Of a stretch of 64,000 nt of DNA, positions 26,911 to 37,900 are shown piece by piece. Position 1 is the first letter of the stretch. Each line of letters opens with the position of its first letter. Source of the stretch: a virus; the IMG/VR virus record IMGVR_UViG_3300025000_000090, positions 1 to 64,000 of that record; one strand, given 5' to 3'. Under the pieces are notes generated by a model. That model made no database searches. It was given only the letters and a program-made list of their open reading frames with translations, and was not told the origin of the DNA. Position numbers and translations under genes: made by a program.

Positions 26911-29900
26911 TGACTAAAAAAATAATAAGACCACTTAAGGGTATTGATGTTGATTCTTCTGTAAGTAGAAGGGATGATAATACTATTTATATTGCAAAGA
27001 ATCTAAGGGTTAATAATCATGATGATTCTAGACTTGGTGAATATACGAATATAAAAGGAACTAATATTATAATAGGATATAGCGCAGCCTGTACAATATT
27101 GAAAATCCATAAATTAAATAAGAAATTCATTATATTCTTGATGACAATGATTGGTGATACTATCTGCTTGGTTGATGAGGATGATATACCAATAAATGGT
27201 GAAGCTGCTATTTCCTTGGATTTTACTAATTACTATTGGTCCACATCTCCTGGACATAAGGTTTTTAGTGGTAGCATGGGATTTGCTGCTGGACTTGAGA
27301 TTGAAGTCAGATCATATTATGAGAGTGATTTAGTCCAAAAGATATATTGGACTGTAAATAATCCAAATGGATTAGCTTTGCCAACTCAACCATTAAGGTC
27401 ATTAAACGTTATTTATTCTGCAATCAACGATCCATCATCATATAGCGTTCAAGATCTTGATATTGTACCATCAGTTGTAATGACTGAGCCACACGTTAAC
27501 CAGACGGTGTCTGGAAATTTATTATCTGGTAAGATATTTTATGCTTATAAACTTATTAACAATAATGGATCTGAAACTGCAATATCACCAATATCTAAAG
27601 GCTATAACTTAACAACTGCATCCAATACAGATGCTAATGATTATAAGTATAAAGGAGTTGGATTTGATGTAAATACAAATAAAGGAATAAATCTTACAAT
27701 ATCAAATATAGATACTTCTTTTAATAAAATAAAGATATATTCTATACATTATTTAAATGATGTATCATTACCAAAAGTAAGTTTAATTTATGATGGTTCA
27801 TCTTCCACAACGTTAACTACAAATGATGTTGGAATTCCTATATTAGACATATCTCCAGAAGAATTCTTATCTGCAAATGGTTTACTTTTGAATGAAGGAC
27901 AGCTTGAAATTAAAAACAATAGATTGTTTATTGGCAACTATAGTGAAGAATTGTTTGACATAGATAATTTTGCTACTGATGATTATTGGGATGCAAGATC
28001 TTATAGGTTTATAGGTAGTGGTAATGCTGTAATATGGAATAGCGCATTATCTTCATTTATTACTATAGATAGAACAGTACCAGATTATTCAACTACTACT
28101 ATACCAAAAACATATGATTGTGTAAATAAAAGCAATGATATAGCTGAGTGGGGAACTCCACTTTCATCAAATTATATATACCAAATTGACGGAACAACAA
28201 TTGGTTCTTCTGGACCAAATATACAAATAGAACAAGTCGAGCATTATTTCTTGTCTCCAGATGATTCAGGTGAAAATACTAAATGGTATAGCAAAAAAAT
28301 AAGTGGCGGATATGATAGTTTTGCGAGACCAGAAAATGATACTTATAACAAGATATTTAAATTAGAAGAAGTATATAGGTTATCTATCCAATTTAGGAAT
28401 AGTAAAAACCAATATTCTTATCCGAAGTGGATTTGTGATTATAAATATGTTTATGATACAACTAATTATGATCCAATACAATTCTTAGCTACTCCAGTAA
28501 GAGTAGAAATGCCATTATATCATTTGAATGTAACTGTTAGTAATATACCTCTAGATGAAAATGGAGATGCGTATCAATATAGAATAATGTATGTTCCGTT
28601 AACTGAATCAGATAGAAGTGTTTATTGGGGATTATTTATACCGCTACCGTATATTACTGCTGAAACAGCTAAATATAGAGCTGTTGGTATCAACAAAGAG
28701 TATGATTTATCTAATACAAACATAGATCAGGATTCGGAAACTCCAGTAACATTTTCAAACAAATATTTAGAATTCATTTCTCCAGAATATTGTTTAGGTG
28801 ATAAAAAGATGTATTCAAGGTTTAGTTTATTTAAAAATGCACTTAATGTAAGTATAATAAGGAATAATGTTCAAACTCATCAATCTAATATATATAAAAT
28901 TTTTGGTTTCGTTGCTTCATCTTATTTAAATGTTAATAAATCATTATCATTACAACAAGACGTTGAATATGATGTTGATATAGAAGGAACTATTCCATTG
29001 AGTGGAACTGATGTGTTTATCAGAAAGGGGGAAACTGTTGTTTTTACTGAAATTCCATATTATACTTTTAATGGGAAACATAAATTATTTGGCAATTCAA
29101 ACAAAGGAAGGTGTCAGATATTACAACCAACGTCATCAATATCATCGCCATATACATATACTCAATATTGGGGATGTGCTTATGTTGATAATTTTGAATC
29201 AAGATATGGTGGAACTTCATATAATTCAAGAAAAATGAATGGATATGTTGCTTTAACTGATTTTTCTAATACCGCATATCAAGAAGTTAAGGGAGATGTT
29301 TATTCTGGGGTATTTGAATATTTAAGGCAAATTTCAGACAATAGTCATCCATTCATTAGAAATAATCAAATAATTGGAGGTAGTAACATTGATATAATTC
29401 AAACAAATCCGTCATATACTGCTGGAAATAATGAAATAGTAATATTCCCAACATATTCTGTTCAAAATTTGAAACTTAGGAATGATAGTTATTTTACAAG
29501 TATATACACAGAAACAAGTTCATATATGATTCATGAATTTTCTGGTGTTTACACTGATTTAGATCCTACCACGTTAAGAGAGAATACTTATGTAAATAAA
29601 ACTGGAACTCCATTTACACAATTAGAGAATTTATACCTATACAATAATACATACTCAAGAGATCAGAATCTATTTGAATACTTTGAAAAACAAGATACAA
29701 ATTCTATATTAAAATCATTTAATAATAGGATTGTTGCTTCTGATTTGAAAATATTGGGGGAATCATCTGATTCATTTTTAAATATTAATCCTTCTACATA
29801 TATTGATGTAGATGGTCAATATGGTGAAATTTTAGAACTTAGAATCTTTAATAATAGATTATACTTCTTTCAGGAACATGCTATCGGTATAGTGTCTGTA

Positions 29901-30773
29901 AATGAGCAGGCAACTACAAATATCAATGGTGATGCTACTCTTGTATTGGGATCTGTTGGATTACTTGGTAGGTATGATTATATCACAATTAACAATGGAA
30001 TAAACAACTCTAACCACGTAATTACAAGCGATAATTCATTGTACTTTATTGATGAAATTAGAAAAGAATTTCTAAGGATTAGTGAAAATGGTCTTGAAAA
30101 AATTTCAATTACGAAAAATATCAATAACATAGTTAAAACATATGATTTAACTGGAGCAAGGATTGTTCATAATAGAAAATATAATGAAATTCAGTTTCAT
30201 TGTAAAATAAATGATGATGGTATTAAGTACAGAGCATTTATATTTAATGAAATACAAGATGCTTTTATAGGATACTTTGAATATCCATTTGGTATATTTG
30301 ATTCTGAACCATTAGAAAGAATTGATATTGTAGATGCATTAGTATTAACTGACACAAATAAAATAGAATCTCTTAATGATGGGGATTATAATAAATTTGA
30401 AAACACATATACTCCAAGCGAAATTACCTTTCTAATAACTGCAAATCAAGATGATGTTGTATTGTTTAATGTTGTGGAGTTTTTAATGACTCAGGTTGAT
30501 TCTAACGGAGCTTATGTAGATTTTATTGATACAATAAGGATTTATAGTAATAATCATGATACTGGAGTTTTAGATTTTGCTACAAATGTAGAACGGAGAT
30601 TTGAGAAATACAGAACAAATAGATTAAGAAATTATACTGGTAGTAACGAAAGAATTTTATCTAACCATATCTATGTAACCATAACTACAAAGGATAACTC
30701 TGTTGGTGGGAATAATAGGGTATTCTTTAGAGATTTGATTACATCATTTACTGAGTATAACTACTATGGATAG
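26910..30773 (+). CDS. Tail stabilisation (muzzle) protein, P22 gp10-like
   Basis: This 1287-residue protein begins with IIRPLKGIDVDSSVSRRDDN and YIAKNLRVN, a start that resembles crAss-like stabilisation proteins, where the N-terminal part builds a beta-propeller plugging the portal and tail. The body is rich in Tyr, Asn, Ser and Ile strands. Late in the protein there is a propeller-like region (LRIFNNRLYFFQEHAIGIVSV and SDNSLYFIDEIRKEFLRIS). It ends with TAG, and a promoter follows, so it closes its transcription unit. Confidence 0.72.
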   Translation: MTKKIIRPLKGIDVDSSVSRRDDNTIYIAKNLRVNNHDDSRLGEYTNIKGTNIIIGYSAACTILKIHKLNKKFIIFLMTMIGDTICLVDEDDIPINGEAAISLDFTNYYWSTSPGHKVFSGSMGFAAGLEIEVRSYYESDLVQKIYWTVNNPNGLALPTQPLRSLNVIYSAINDPSSYSVQDLDIVPSVVMTEPHVNQTVSGNLLSGKIFYAYKLINNNGSETAISPISKGYNLTTASNTDANDYKYKGVGFDVNTNKGINLTISNIDTSFNKIKIYSIHYLNDVSLPKVSLIYDGSSSTTLTTNDVGIPILDISPEEFLSANGLLLNEGQLEIKNNRLFIGNYSEELFDIDNFATDDYWDARSYRFIGSGNAVIWNSALSSFITIDRTVPDYSTTTIPKTYDCVNKSNDIAEWGTPLSSNYIYQIDGTTIGSSGPNIQIEQVEHYFLSPDDSGENTKWYSKKISGGYDSFARPENDTYNKIFKLEEVYRLSIQFRNSKNQYSYPKWICDYKYVYDTTNYDPIQFLATPVRVEMPLYHLNVTVSNIPLDENGDAYQYRIMYVPLTESDRSVYWGLFIPLPYITAETAKYRAVGINKEYDLSNTNIDQDSETPVTFSNKYLEFISPEYCLGDKKMYSRFSLFKNALNVSIIRNNVQTHQSNIYKIFGFVASSYLNVNKSLSLQQDVEYDVDIEGTIPLSGTDVFIRKGETVVFTEIPYYTFNGKHKLFGNSNKGRCQILQPTSSISSPYTYTQYWGCAYVDNFESRYGGTSYNSRKMNGYVALTDFSNTAYQEVKGDVYSGVFEYLRQISDNSHPFIRNNQIIGGSNIDIIQTNPSYTAGNNEIVIFPTYSVQNLKLRNDSYFTSIYTETSSYMIHEFSGVYTDLDPTTLRENTYVNKTGTPFTQLENLYLYNNTYSRDQNLFEYFEKQDTNSILKSFNNRIVASDLKILGESSDSFLNINPSTYIDVDGQYGEILELRIFNNRLYFFQEHAIGIVSVNEQATTNINGDATLVLGSVGLLGRYDYITINNGINNSNHVITSDNSLYFIDEIRKEFLRISENGLEKISITKNINNIVKTYDLTGARIVHNRKYNEIQFHCKINDDGIKYRAFIFNEIQDAFIGYFEYPFGIFDSEPLERIDIVDALVLTDTNKIESLNDGDYNKFENTYTPSEITFLITANQDDVVLFNVVEFLMTQVDSNGAYVDFIDTIRIYSNNHDTGVLDFATNVERRFEKYRTNRLRNYTGSNERILSNHIYVTITTKDNSVGGNNRVFFRDLITSFTEYNYYG

Positions 30774-30781
30774 ATAATATA

Positions 30782-30814
30782 TTTGTTCCTGATTTTATTT
30801 ATATTTATTTTTGA
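30782..30814 (+). promoter_or_regulatory. Bacteroides-type promoter upstream of the cargo-protein operon
   Basis: TTTG (30782-30785), a 20-nt spacer and TATTTTTG (30806-30813) match the consensus exactly within the 55-nt gap. The following base is A, not the preferred pyrimidine. The leader to ATG 30829 would be only about 10 nt. Confidence 0.55.
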
Positions 30815-30828
30815 ATTTTTAAAATATT

Positions 30829-31791
30829 ATGATATACAATCCAAACATACAACAATATTCTTACGCTAATGGTGGAAGATTATATAATCAAAGATTACCT
30901 CAATATAGTTTTGGAAGTTTTTTACGTTCCAATGCAGGAACCATAGGTTCAGTTGTAGGTGCTGGTATTGGAACAATAATCGCCCCAGGGATTGGTACTT
31001 CAATTGGAGCATCCTTAGGCGGACAAGTTGGTGGAGCGGTACAATCTGATTATGAAGGAGACTTGGCCTATGATGCTCAAATGCAGCAAATGAATCAACA
31101 AAAGATGATGCAGGCCCAAGCTAACCAAATAAACATGGCTAATCAAAGACTTCAAAACAATAGCCTACAATCATCTAATAATGCTGGTACTAACAGATTT
31201 GCTTATGGCGGAAGATTGTCTGGAATTGATCCAGAGGCTTTATTTGCATTACATTTAAATGATTCATCTACCGGAAGAAGAGGTATTTATCGTGGATTAA
31301 CTCCAGAAAGTCAAAGTTTAATAAGGAAGAATGAAGGATTTGATAATAATCAAAAATCTACAGTTCAAACAATATATAGAGGGAATCAACATAATTTTTA
31401 CGGAACCGGTAGTAATGGTGAAATAAATTATTTAAGTGCAACTCAACCATTTACTGGTACTGAGATGAATGAATATCAACAACATCTTGATGCTTTGAAA
31501 CAAAGAGATAACCGTATGAATAATTTTCAATTACCATTTAATCCACAAACTCCAGAATTGAAACAAAAGGCACTTGGTGGACAATTACAAGAATATACTG
31601 GACAAACACATCAAGGAAAAGATGGAGGGATAAAGGTTGATGCAATGGGAAATCCTACGTCAGTATCTGGTAATCAAGCAGTTGGATTAGTTGAGGATAA
31701 AGAAAATTCTTGGTTAGATCCATCAACAAAACAAACTTATATCTTCTCTGATAAATTATTTTACAATAAGGATATAAAATCTAGAAAATAA
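30829..31791 (+). CDS. Virion cargo/ejection protein with a glycine-zipper segment
   Basis: The 320-residue protein has a basic, Tyr/Gln-rich N-terminus, then a glycine-rich hydrophobic stretch (GTIGSVVGAGIGTIIAPGIG and SLGGQVGGAV, about residues 37-75) capable of membrane insertion, then Gln/Met/Asn-rich coil (MQQMNQQKMMQAQANQINMA). The C-terminal part holds HQGKDGGIKVDAMGNP and GLVEDKENSW, a segment I associate with crAss-like cargo proteins. It is likely packaged in the virion and released with the DNA. It leads a coupled run of four genes to 45947. Confidence 0.55.
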   Translation: MIYNPNIQQYSYANGGRLYNQRLPQYSFGSFLRSNAGTIGSVVGAGIGTIIAPGIGTSIGASLGGQVGGAVQSDYEGDLAYDAQMQQMNQQKMMQAQANQINMANQRLQNNSLQSSNNAGTNRFAYGGRLSGIDPEALFALHLNDSSTGRRGIYRGLTPESQSLIRKNEGFDNNQKSTVQTIYRGNQHNFYGTGSNGEINYLSATQPFTGTEMNEYQQHLDALKQRDNRMNNFQLPFNPQTPELKQKALGGQLQEYTGQTHQGKDGGIKVDAMGNPTSVSGNQAVGLVEDKENSWLDPSTKQTYIFSDKLFYNKDIKSRK

Positions 31792-32936
31792 TGAAAAAGA
31801 ATAAAACTACAATAGCTGAAGAGCATAAGAAAATATATAATAGGTTTTATACAAATACCAAAAGAAAACCTGGTGAAGATCAATTCACTGATGAAGCCTA
31901 TAATATGGCTGCTAAGAGATTAATGGAATATCAGGAATCTATTAAACCAAAAGAATCAAAACAACCTGAATCTCAGGATAATTCGCAATTCGCAAATCAA
32001 GAATTTAGAATAGGCGGGGAACTGCCAATGCATTGGGATGGAAGTTTTTTAAATAAATTTCAAAATAATGGTGGTATTTATGGATCTCCTATGAAATATA
32101 AAGATTCTATAATTGGATATAACCCATCAATAAATACAGATTATAGTAATTTTGGAACTGATGTTTTTAAACAAGAAGGATTTCAGGCTAATATAACTCC
32201 AGAAGTTAATCTTGTTAATCCAAGTGCTAATTCAACCATGCAAAACCAATCAGATGGTGAGCAATACTCACCAATTGCCAACATCTTAGGCCCAGCATTA
32301 TCAATAGGTGCTAATGCAATGTCTTCTTCTATATTAAAAAATAACGCAGAACGTAGAAAAAAAGATTTATTAAAGAATGTAGGTGTAAATTTAGGTAGAG
32401 TCCAGGCTAATCAAATTGATTTAGGTAGAGAGAGAAGCAATATAAGGTCAAATGAGGCACTAACTGAGTCAACTGGTAGGTATATGGCTAAAGGGGCTAG
32501 AAGTGCATCAGAAGCTGCCAGAATAGCTCTAATGGCAAAATTGGGCGGTAGCAGAACTGCTGGAGATCAATTAGGGCAATCTTATCAAAAAGAAGAAATG
32601 GTTAATGCTGATTATAGGACTAGGGCTGATGAAACAAATAGACAATTATCTGCTCAAGAAGCTATGATGAAACAGCAACAAACTATGGATATTGAACAGA
32701 GATATGGTGATGCTCATGCTCAAATAAGGGCTGGATTTGCTCAATCAACTGGTCAAACCATACAAAACTATATGTCTGAAAATCAAAGAATGAAAAGAGA
32801 TAATAATTACCTTAATATGCTTAATCCAAATTATGAATTAGATTATCAACAAGAATATAATAAATCAAATGATATGGATCAATTATTATACAGATTGGGT
32901 ATTAAGACTCTAAATCCAACTAAAAGGGTAAGATAA
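31791..32936 (+). CDS. Virion cargo/ejection protein, function unknown
   Basis: The 381-residue protein overlaps its neighbours by one base on both sides. It is Gln/Asn/Met-rich, with a central Ala-rich segment (ALSIGANAMSSSILKNNAERR) and a long helical C-terminal half (RSASEAARIALMAKLGGSRTA, QLSAQEAMMKQQQTMD). Such composition is typical of podovirus inner-core proteins that leave the capsid ahead of the genome. The call rests on context and composition. Confidence 0.5.
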   Translation: MKKNKTTIAEEHKKIYNRFYTNTKRKPGEDQFTDEAYNMAAKRLMEYQESIKPKESKQPESQDNSQFANQEFRIGGELPMHWDGSFLNKFQNNGGIYGSPMKYKDSIIGYNPSINTDYSNFGTDVFKQEGFQANITPEVNLVNPSANSTMQNQSDGEQYSPIANILGPALSIGANAMSSSILKNNAERRKKDLLKNVGVNLGRVQANQIDLGRERSNIRSNEALTESTGRYMAKGARSASEAARIALMAKLGGSRTAGDQLGQSYQKEEMVNADYRTRADETNRQLSAQEAMMKQQQTMDIEQRYGDAHAQIRAGFAQSTGQTIQNYMSENQRMKRDNNYLNMLNPNYELDYQQEYNKSNDMDQLLYRLGIKTLNPTKRVR

Positions 32937-34966
32937 TGTATAGAGATAGAAGAGATAACTACAATCCATATATGCAGCCATATTTATCTGTAGATTATGC
33001 AGGTAATTCTGTATATCAACCAGTATATGATCCTAATGAAACTGCCAGAATGGCTGATTTGCTTAATAAGAGTCAACAGAGATATGATGTTGGTATTGGT
33101 GAATTCAATGAATTTCAAGGACAAATTGGTGGAATGCAGACTTATGATACCAATGGATTACAGAATAGAACTAATGAATTTACTGCTAAAGTACAAGATG
33201 TAGTTAAGAATCAATACAATGGGGATTATGGTAATGCTGCTAATGAGATAGCTAAGATGATTGCCCAAGAGAAGTCTAATCCATTCTATAAATTTAATGC
33301 AGAACAATTAAAGCAAGCTCAGGCATTTGAACAAGCTAAAATACAAAGACGTAATTCTGGAGAAAGATTTGTTGGGTTGAATGATCCAAGAAAAATCAAT
33401 CTTCAAGAGGCAATGCAAAACAACGATTTTACTAAATTACAAGCTGATTATTTAATTGCACCAGATTATGATCAGGTTGCAACTGAATTAATTAAAGATG
33501 TTCCATATAATGCTAGTGAATTCTATAGAGGATTATCTAAAGCGGAACAGGCTACATTTGGTGAGGCTATGCAAACTGGAGATTTAAGTGGATTTTTAGT
33601 TAAATCTGGATATGCCAGTAATACTGAAAAATTAAAACAATTAGAAAGTGGTTTGTCTAAATCATTGTATAATAAACATAAAGATGCATTTAATGCTGAA
33701 GCTGAGGCTGCTGGATTTAAGTCTGGTGAAGAATATGCAAAGTCAGTAGTTAAAAATAAGATTCCACAATTATCATTTACCAAATCAACAGTAGATGTTG
33801 ATAATATGAATTCAAAAGACGGAGGAAAATCTGGCAATTCAAATGGTGTATTTAGGGCCATAACAGATACTTCAGTGATAGATGAATCTACTCAAGATAA
33901 TATCAATGGAATTACTTCTGCAATTTCTGAAAAAAGACTTAGTTTAAATGATCCAAAATATAAACAAACTGGATTATCTTCATATTTAGGGGTAGCTGGG
34001 ACGGTTGCTGGATATGATGCAGAAAAAAATAAGGAATATGCTAAAAATTTATTAGTAACAAGTGGAGTTTTGCCAATTGGCGGAATGAAAGAAGCTACAT
34101 TAACTGCTGCTGGATTAACTGGATTATATGCTGGTGCTAAAAATCTTGAATCAAAATTAATGGTTGGACTTGCTAAAAATATTACTGGGCAGGGAATTGT
34201 TGAGGATGCTAAAAATATGGTGAATGATTTTGTTCAGTTAAATGGTACAATTGATGGAATCCCAACTACTAAAGATGGAAATATAGATTATGATGCATAT
34301 TATCCAATAGTATCAAGAGCTTTGTTAAATGGAACAGCTATGCAAAACAAGTTATTTGTTCTTGGTGGAGAGGATAAGGATGGTGTATATAATGAAAAAG
34401 AATTAAATAGAACTTCAGGTTCAGCAATGCCGTCAAATGTATATATAAAAGATGAAGATGGTAATGAAAAATCAGTAAATAAAGATGAAGTAACAAAAGA
34501 ACTTGGAATTTCAGAAGATGTTATGTATGATGACTTTAAGAGTTCTATATACATAACTAAAACTGGTAAAATACAGGCAAGATATGTGTCTAAAAAAGAT
34601 GATAAAACCTATTCATTTGAATATGTGGATGAAGGTATATCAAAAGCATTAAAGCCAATTCATAAGATATATAAAGATGTTTCCAGTAAGGGGTATTCAG
34701 TTGTTCCATTTAGTGATCCAAAAGATGGACAGTTGTATTTAGTTTCTGCAAATTCAATTACTGTAGATGAAAATGGAAATCCATTAGTAAATACTTATGT
34801 ATATCATACTAAAGATAAAAATGTGTTAGACAACATAAAAAGCCCACAAGATGCTAGAAATTATATAGAATCAAAAGTTGTAACAAATAGTGATGGTTCC
34901 AAAAGTCCATTATATGATTCTCTTGAAAATTATTCAGGAATGATTTTTTCAAATATAAATAAATAG
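32936..34966 (+). CDS. Virion cargo/ejection protein, large
   Basis: The 676-residue protein has a Tyr/Asn/Asp-rich N-terminus (YRDRRDNYNPYMQPYLSVDY), then a helical region with lysine/glutamine-rich segments (about 60-260). A small hydrophobic Ala/Gly region lies near residues 375-400 (ATLTAAGLTGLYAGAKNLES) and a mixed C-terminal domain follows. It is one base after the previous gene and 2 nt before the giant polymerase gene, so it is probably co-packaged with it. I know no enzymatic motif here. Confidence 0.5.
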   Translation: MYRDRRDNYNPYMQPYLSVDYAGNSVYQPVYDPNETARMADLLNKSQQRYDVGIGEFNEFQGQIGGMQTYDTNGLQNRTNEFTAKVQDVVKNQYNGDYGNAANEIAKMIAQEKSNPFYKFNAEQLKQAQAFEQAKIQRRNSGERFVGLNDPRKINLQEAMQNNDFTKLQADYLIAPDYDQVATELIKDVPYNASEFYRGLSKAEQATFGEAMQTGDLSGFLVKSGYASNTEKLKQLESGLSKSLYNKHKDAFNAEAEAAGFKSGEEYAKSVVKNKIPQLSFTKSTVDVDNMNSKDGGKSGNSNGVFRAITDTSVIDESTQDNINGITSAISEKRLSLNDPKYKQTGLSSYLGVAGTVAGYDAEKNKEYAKNLLVTSGVLPIGGMKEATLTAAGLTGLYAGAKNLESKLMVGLAKNITGQGIVEDAKNMVNDFVQLNGTIDGIPTTKDGNIDYDAYYPIVSRALLNGTAMQNKLFVLGGEDKDGVYNEKELNRTSGSAMPSNVYIKDEDGNEKSVNKDEVTKELGISEDVMYDDFKSSIYITKTGKIQARYVSKKDDKTYSFEYVDEGISKALKPIHKIYKDVSSKGYSVVPFSDPKDGQLYLVSANSITVDENGNPLVNTYVYHTKDKNVLDNIKSPQDARNYIESKVVTNSDGSKSPLYDSLENYSGMIFSNINK

Positions 34967-34967
34967 T

Positions 34968-37900
34968 ATGAGTATTTTTGATAAACAAGATATAGATCCA
35001 CAAACTGGATTAAATATAGAGCAAAAGGATAATTCAATATTTTCAAGAAGCAGACGTACACAACCAGACTTAACCCCAACGCAGGCTGGGGCTTATGGTG
35101 TTGGTCAATACTTTAGAGATGAAAATTTGAATCTACAAGATGTAGTTGATGCTCCAGAAGAGTTAAACTACAATAGGGCCAATATGCAAACTGGTTGGGA
35201 ATTACTTGGTAAATCATTAGCCCAAGGTGGTATTGAAGCTACTTTAGGTGCTGCTGAGGGCATTGCTTATGCTTTAGACTTTGAAGAAATATTTAACCAT
35301 GATAAGCAAGCTAGTGAAGGTTTTGATAATTGGGCAGCTAAAGGTATCCGTGGATTTAAAGAAAATCTACAAGATGATTACTTTAAGATATATCAGACTA
35401 GAGATGCTGAATCTGGTAGTTTATTAGATAAAATGGGTGATGGAACTTGGTGGGCTTCTCAAGGTAAGACTATGGGGACTACATTAAGTTTAATGTTTCC
35501 AGCTATGGGAGTTGCTGGTATTGCTGGTAAAATAGGTAAAGGTATAAATTTAGCAAGTAAAATAGGCAAGGCTACTGCTATTGGAGAAGCCGCTGCACAA
35601 GCTGGATTGCAAGGTACTGCTGCTGCTTTATTCAGTAGAAAGGCTGAATCTGCAATGGAAGCTAATCAGAAGTTTCAAGAAGACTATCAGATGCATCTGC
35701 AAGATCCTAAAACTCAAATGGAGGCATTGCAACCATTTAAGCAAGAATTTGACCAAATTACATCTGAATATGATCAATTAAGTAAAACACTATACAATCC
35801 AAGTCAAGAAAACTATCAGTTACTTGAGGGACAAAGACAACAGAAATTATCAGAACTCCAAGGTAGGATGTCTCAGATTAAACAGACTGCTATTGGTAAT
35901 GTTGATGAATTAGCTAAGAAGAAAGCTGGTGAAGCCGCATCTAAAGTATTTAAGGCCAATGCTGCTATGCTTCCTATTGACATACTTCAATATTCTTTGT
36001 TACTAAAACCATTATCTGGACTTAAAAAGACTGCTGATACATTTGGTAAAAGTGTATTAGGCAAGACTGCATCTATATTAGCCATACAACCTGCATCTGA
36101 GGCTGTTGAAGAAGGATATCAATTTGTTGCTAGTGAAGAGGCAACTGAATCAGTTAGGACTGGTGAGAAGATGTTTGGCGAAGGATTTGGCAATAGGATG
36201 TCTGAATATGTTAAAGATCCTGCGTTCCATGAATCTGTATTCTTAGGTGGTGCAATGGGATTGTTGTTTGAAGGAGCTGGGCCTGTTGCAAGAACTGCTG
36301 CTGAAAGAACAGCTAAATATGCTAATGCATTAAACAGTACAAGAGTTGCTAAAGACCCTAATAAAACAGCAAAAGTAGCAAGTGAAAATAGAAAGGATTT
36401 TATTACAAAATCATTAATCAATGATAATGTTGATAGGAACAGAGAAGACTTCAAAAAAGTAGTTGAAACTGCTAAAAACAATAAGGATTTAACCAATGAA
36501 CAAAGGGATGAAATTGTAAAAAATGCAGAAACTATTATTGGAGATCTTGATGATGTACAAAAATGGGAATCTGAATTAATATCTAATGAGAAATTCTCTG
36601 AGAATAATCAGTTAAGAAATCAGTATGTTTTAGCTAAACTTGCTGATAAACATGTTAAAGAGAATATATCTAAATATAAACAAGCATATAACCAAGAATT
36701 AGGTAAGGTAGAACTTCCTGATTTAACTCCAGTTGGAGAAAATACTAAAGAGCACTTAAATGCTCTTAGAAATGAACTTATTGATGCTCAGATATATAAA
36801 AATAGTTTAGAGCATACTATTAATGTAACTAATAATAGTGATAATAAAGAATTAAATGAAAAACAAAGAGCTAGTTTAACTTCTTATTTAAACAAACAAT
36901 TAGAGGCTGCTAAAGTTGTAGTTGAAAATAAGACTAAGGAATTAGAGTCTAAATCTGGAGACTTTAGTCAATCAAAACTTGCTCCAGCTAATTTAGAGCA
37001 ATTACAAGAAGCTAAAAATTATTTAACTGAAAATCAAGTTAAGAATCAATTTATAGTTGCTCCAACATTATCTCAATTTCAGAAGCTAACTAAAGAAGAA
37101 GCAACTGCTAAAGAGAAATCATTAATAAATACAATAGCTCAAGAAGGTAATAAAACCATTGAATCTGAGATTAAAACCAAACTCAATAGGGATTTGCCAT
37201 TAGAATACTATGAGCAATTAGAATCTGAATTAAAAGATACTAAAATTAGCGAATCAACAAAGAAAACTCTTCAAAATAAGATTAAGCAATTAAGGATTAA
37301 GAAAGAAGCCGAGATTATTAAATCCTCTAAAAATAATGAGATTCCATTACCAGAAGAGCCTGTCAATAAAATGGATTTATCAAATGTACCAGAAGAGCAA
37401 AATACTGAATTTGATTTTGAGGGTAATGATGTTGAAGAAGCTGGTAATAATTCTGCAATATCTAAAAATCCAGAAGTTGTAGCTTTTGCTGAAGATATTT
37501 CTAATGGGGTTGTAAGAAATACTCCAGGAGATCAACAATTTTATAAAAATAACTCTAATGATGTTGAAGGTGAATTACAAAGATTACAATTTGTTAAAAA
37601 TTCAATCCCAAAAGAACTAACTCCAGAAACAAATGCCGAAGATATTGTTGTAGAAACAGAAGAAAATAAAGAAGAATCTACTGATATAATTACACAAGAA
37701 CTTCCAGAGGAACAAACTATTGAGGAAGAAGAATTAGAATCTGAAGAAAGTAACTCTGATTATTCATTTGGTATTGCAAGGGTTAAGCAATACGATGTTA
37801 ATAGTGATGGCAAGAAGACTGATTCATATGATAAAGATGGTAATCTTATAATTACTGATAGAAATTTATTAGAATCATCTATTCCTGGCAAATTTGCTAA

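Noticed and set aside
30778-30786. TATATTTGT at 30778-30786 as a second -7 box
   Set aside because: No -33 match at the right distance; its TTTG serves better as the -33 box of the promoter ending at 30813.
36119-36496. Minus-strand frames under the giant polymerase gene and other late genes
   Set aside because: Composition is Ser/Leu/Phe-rich shadow sequence, with no motif and no coupling to neighbours.
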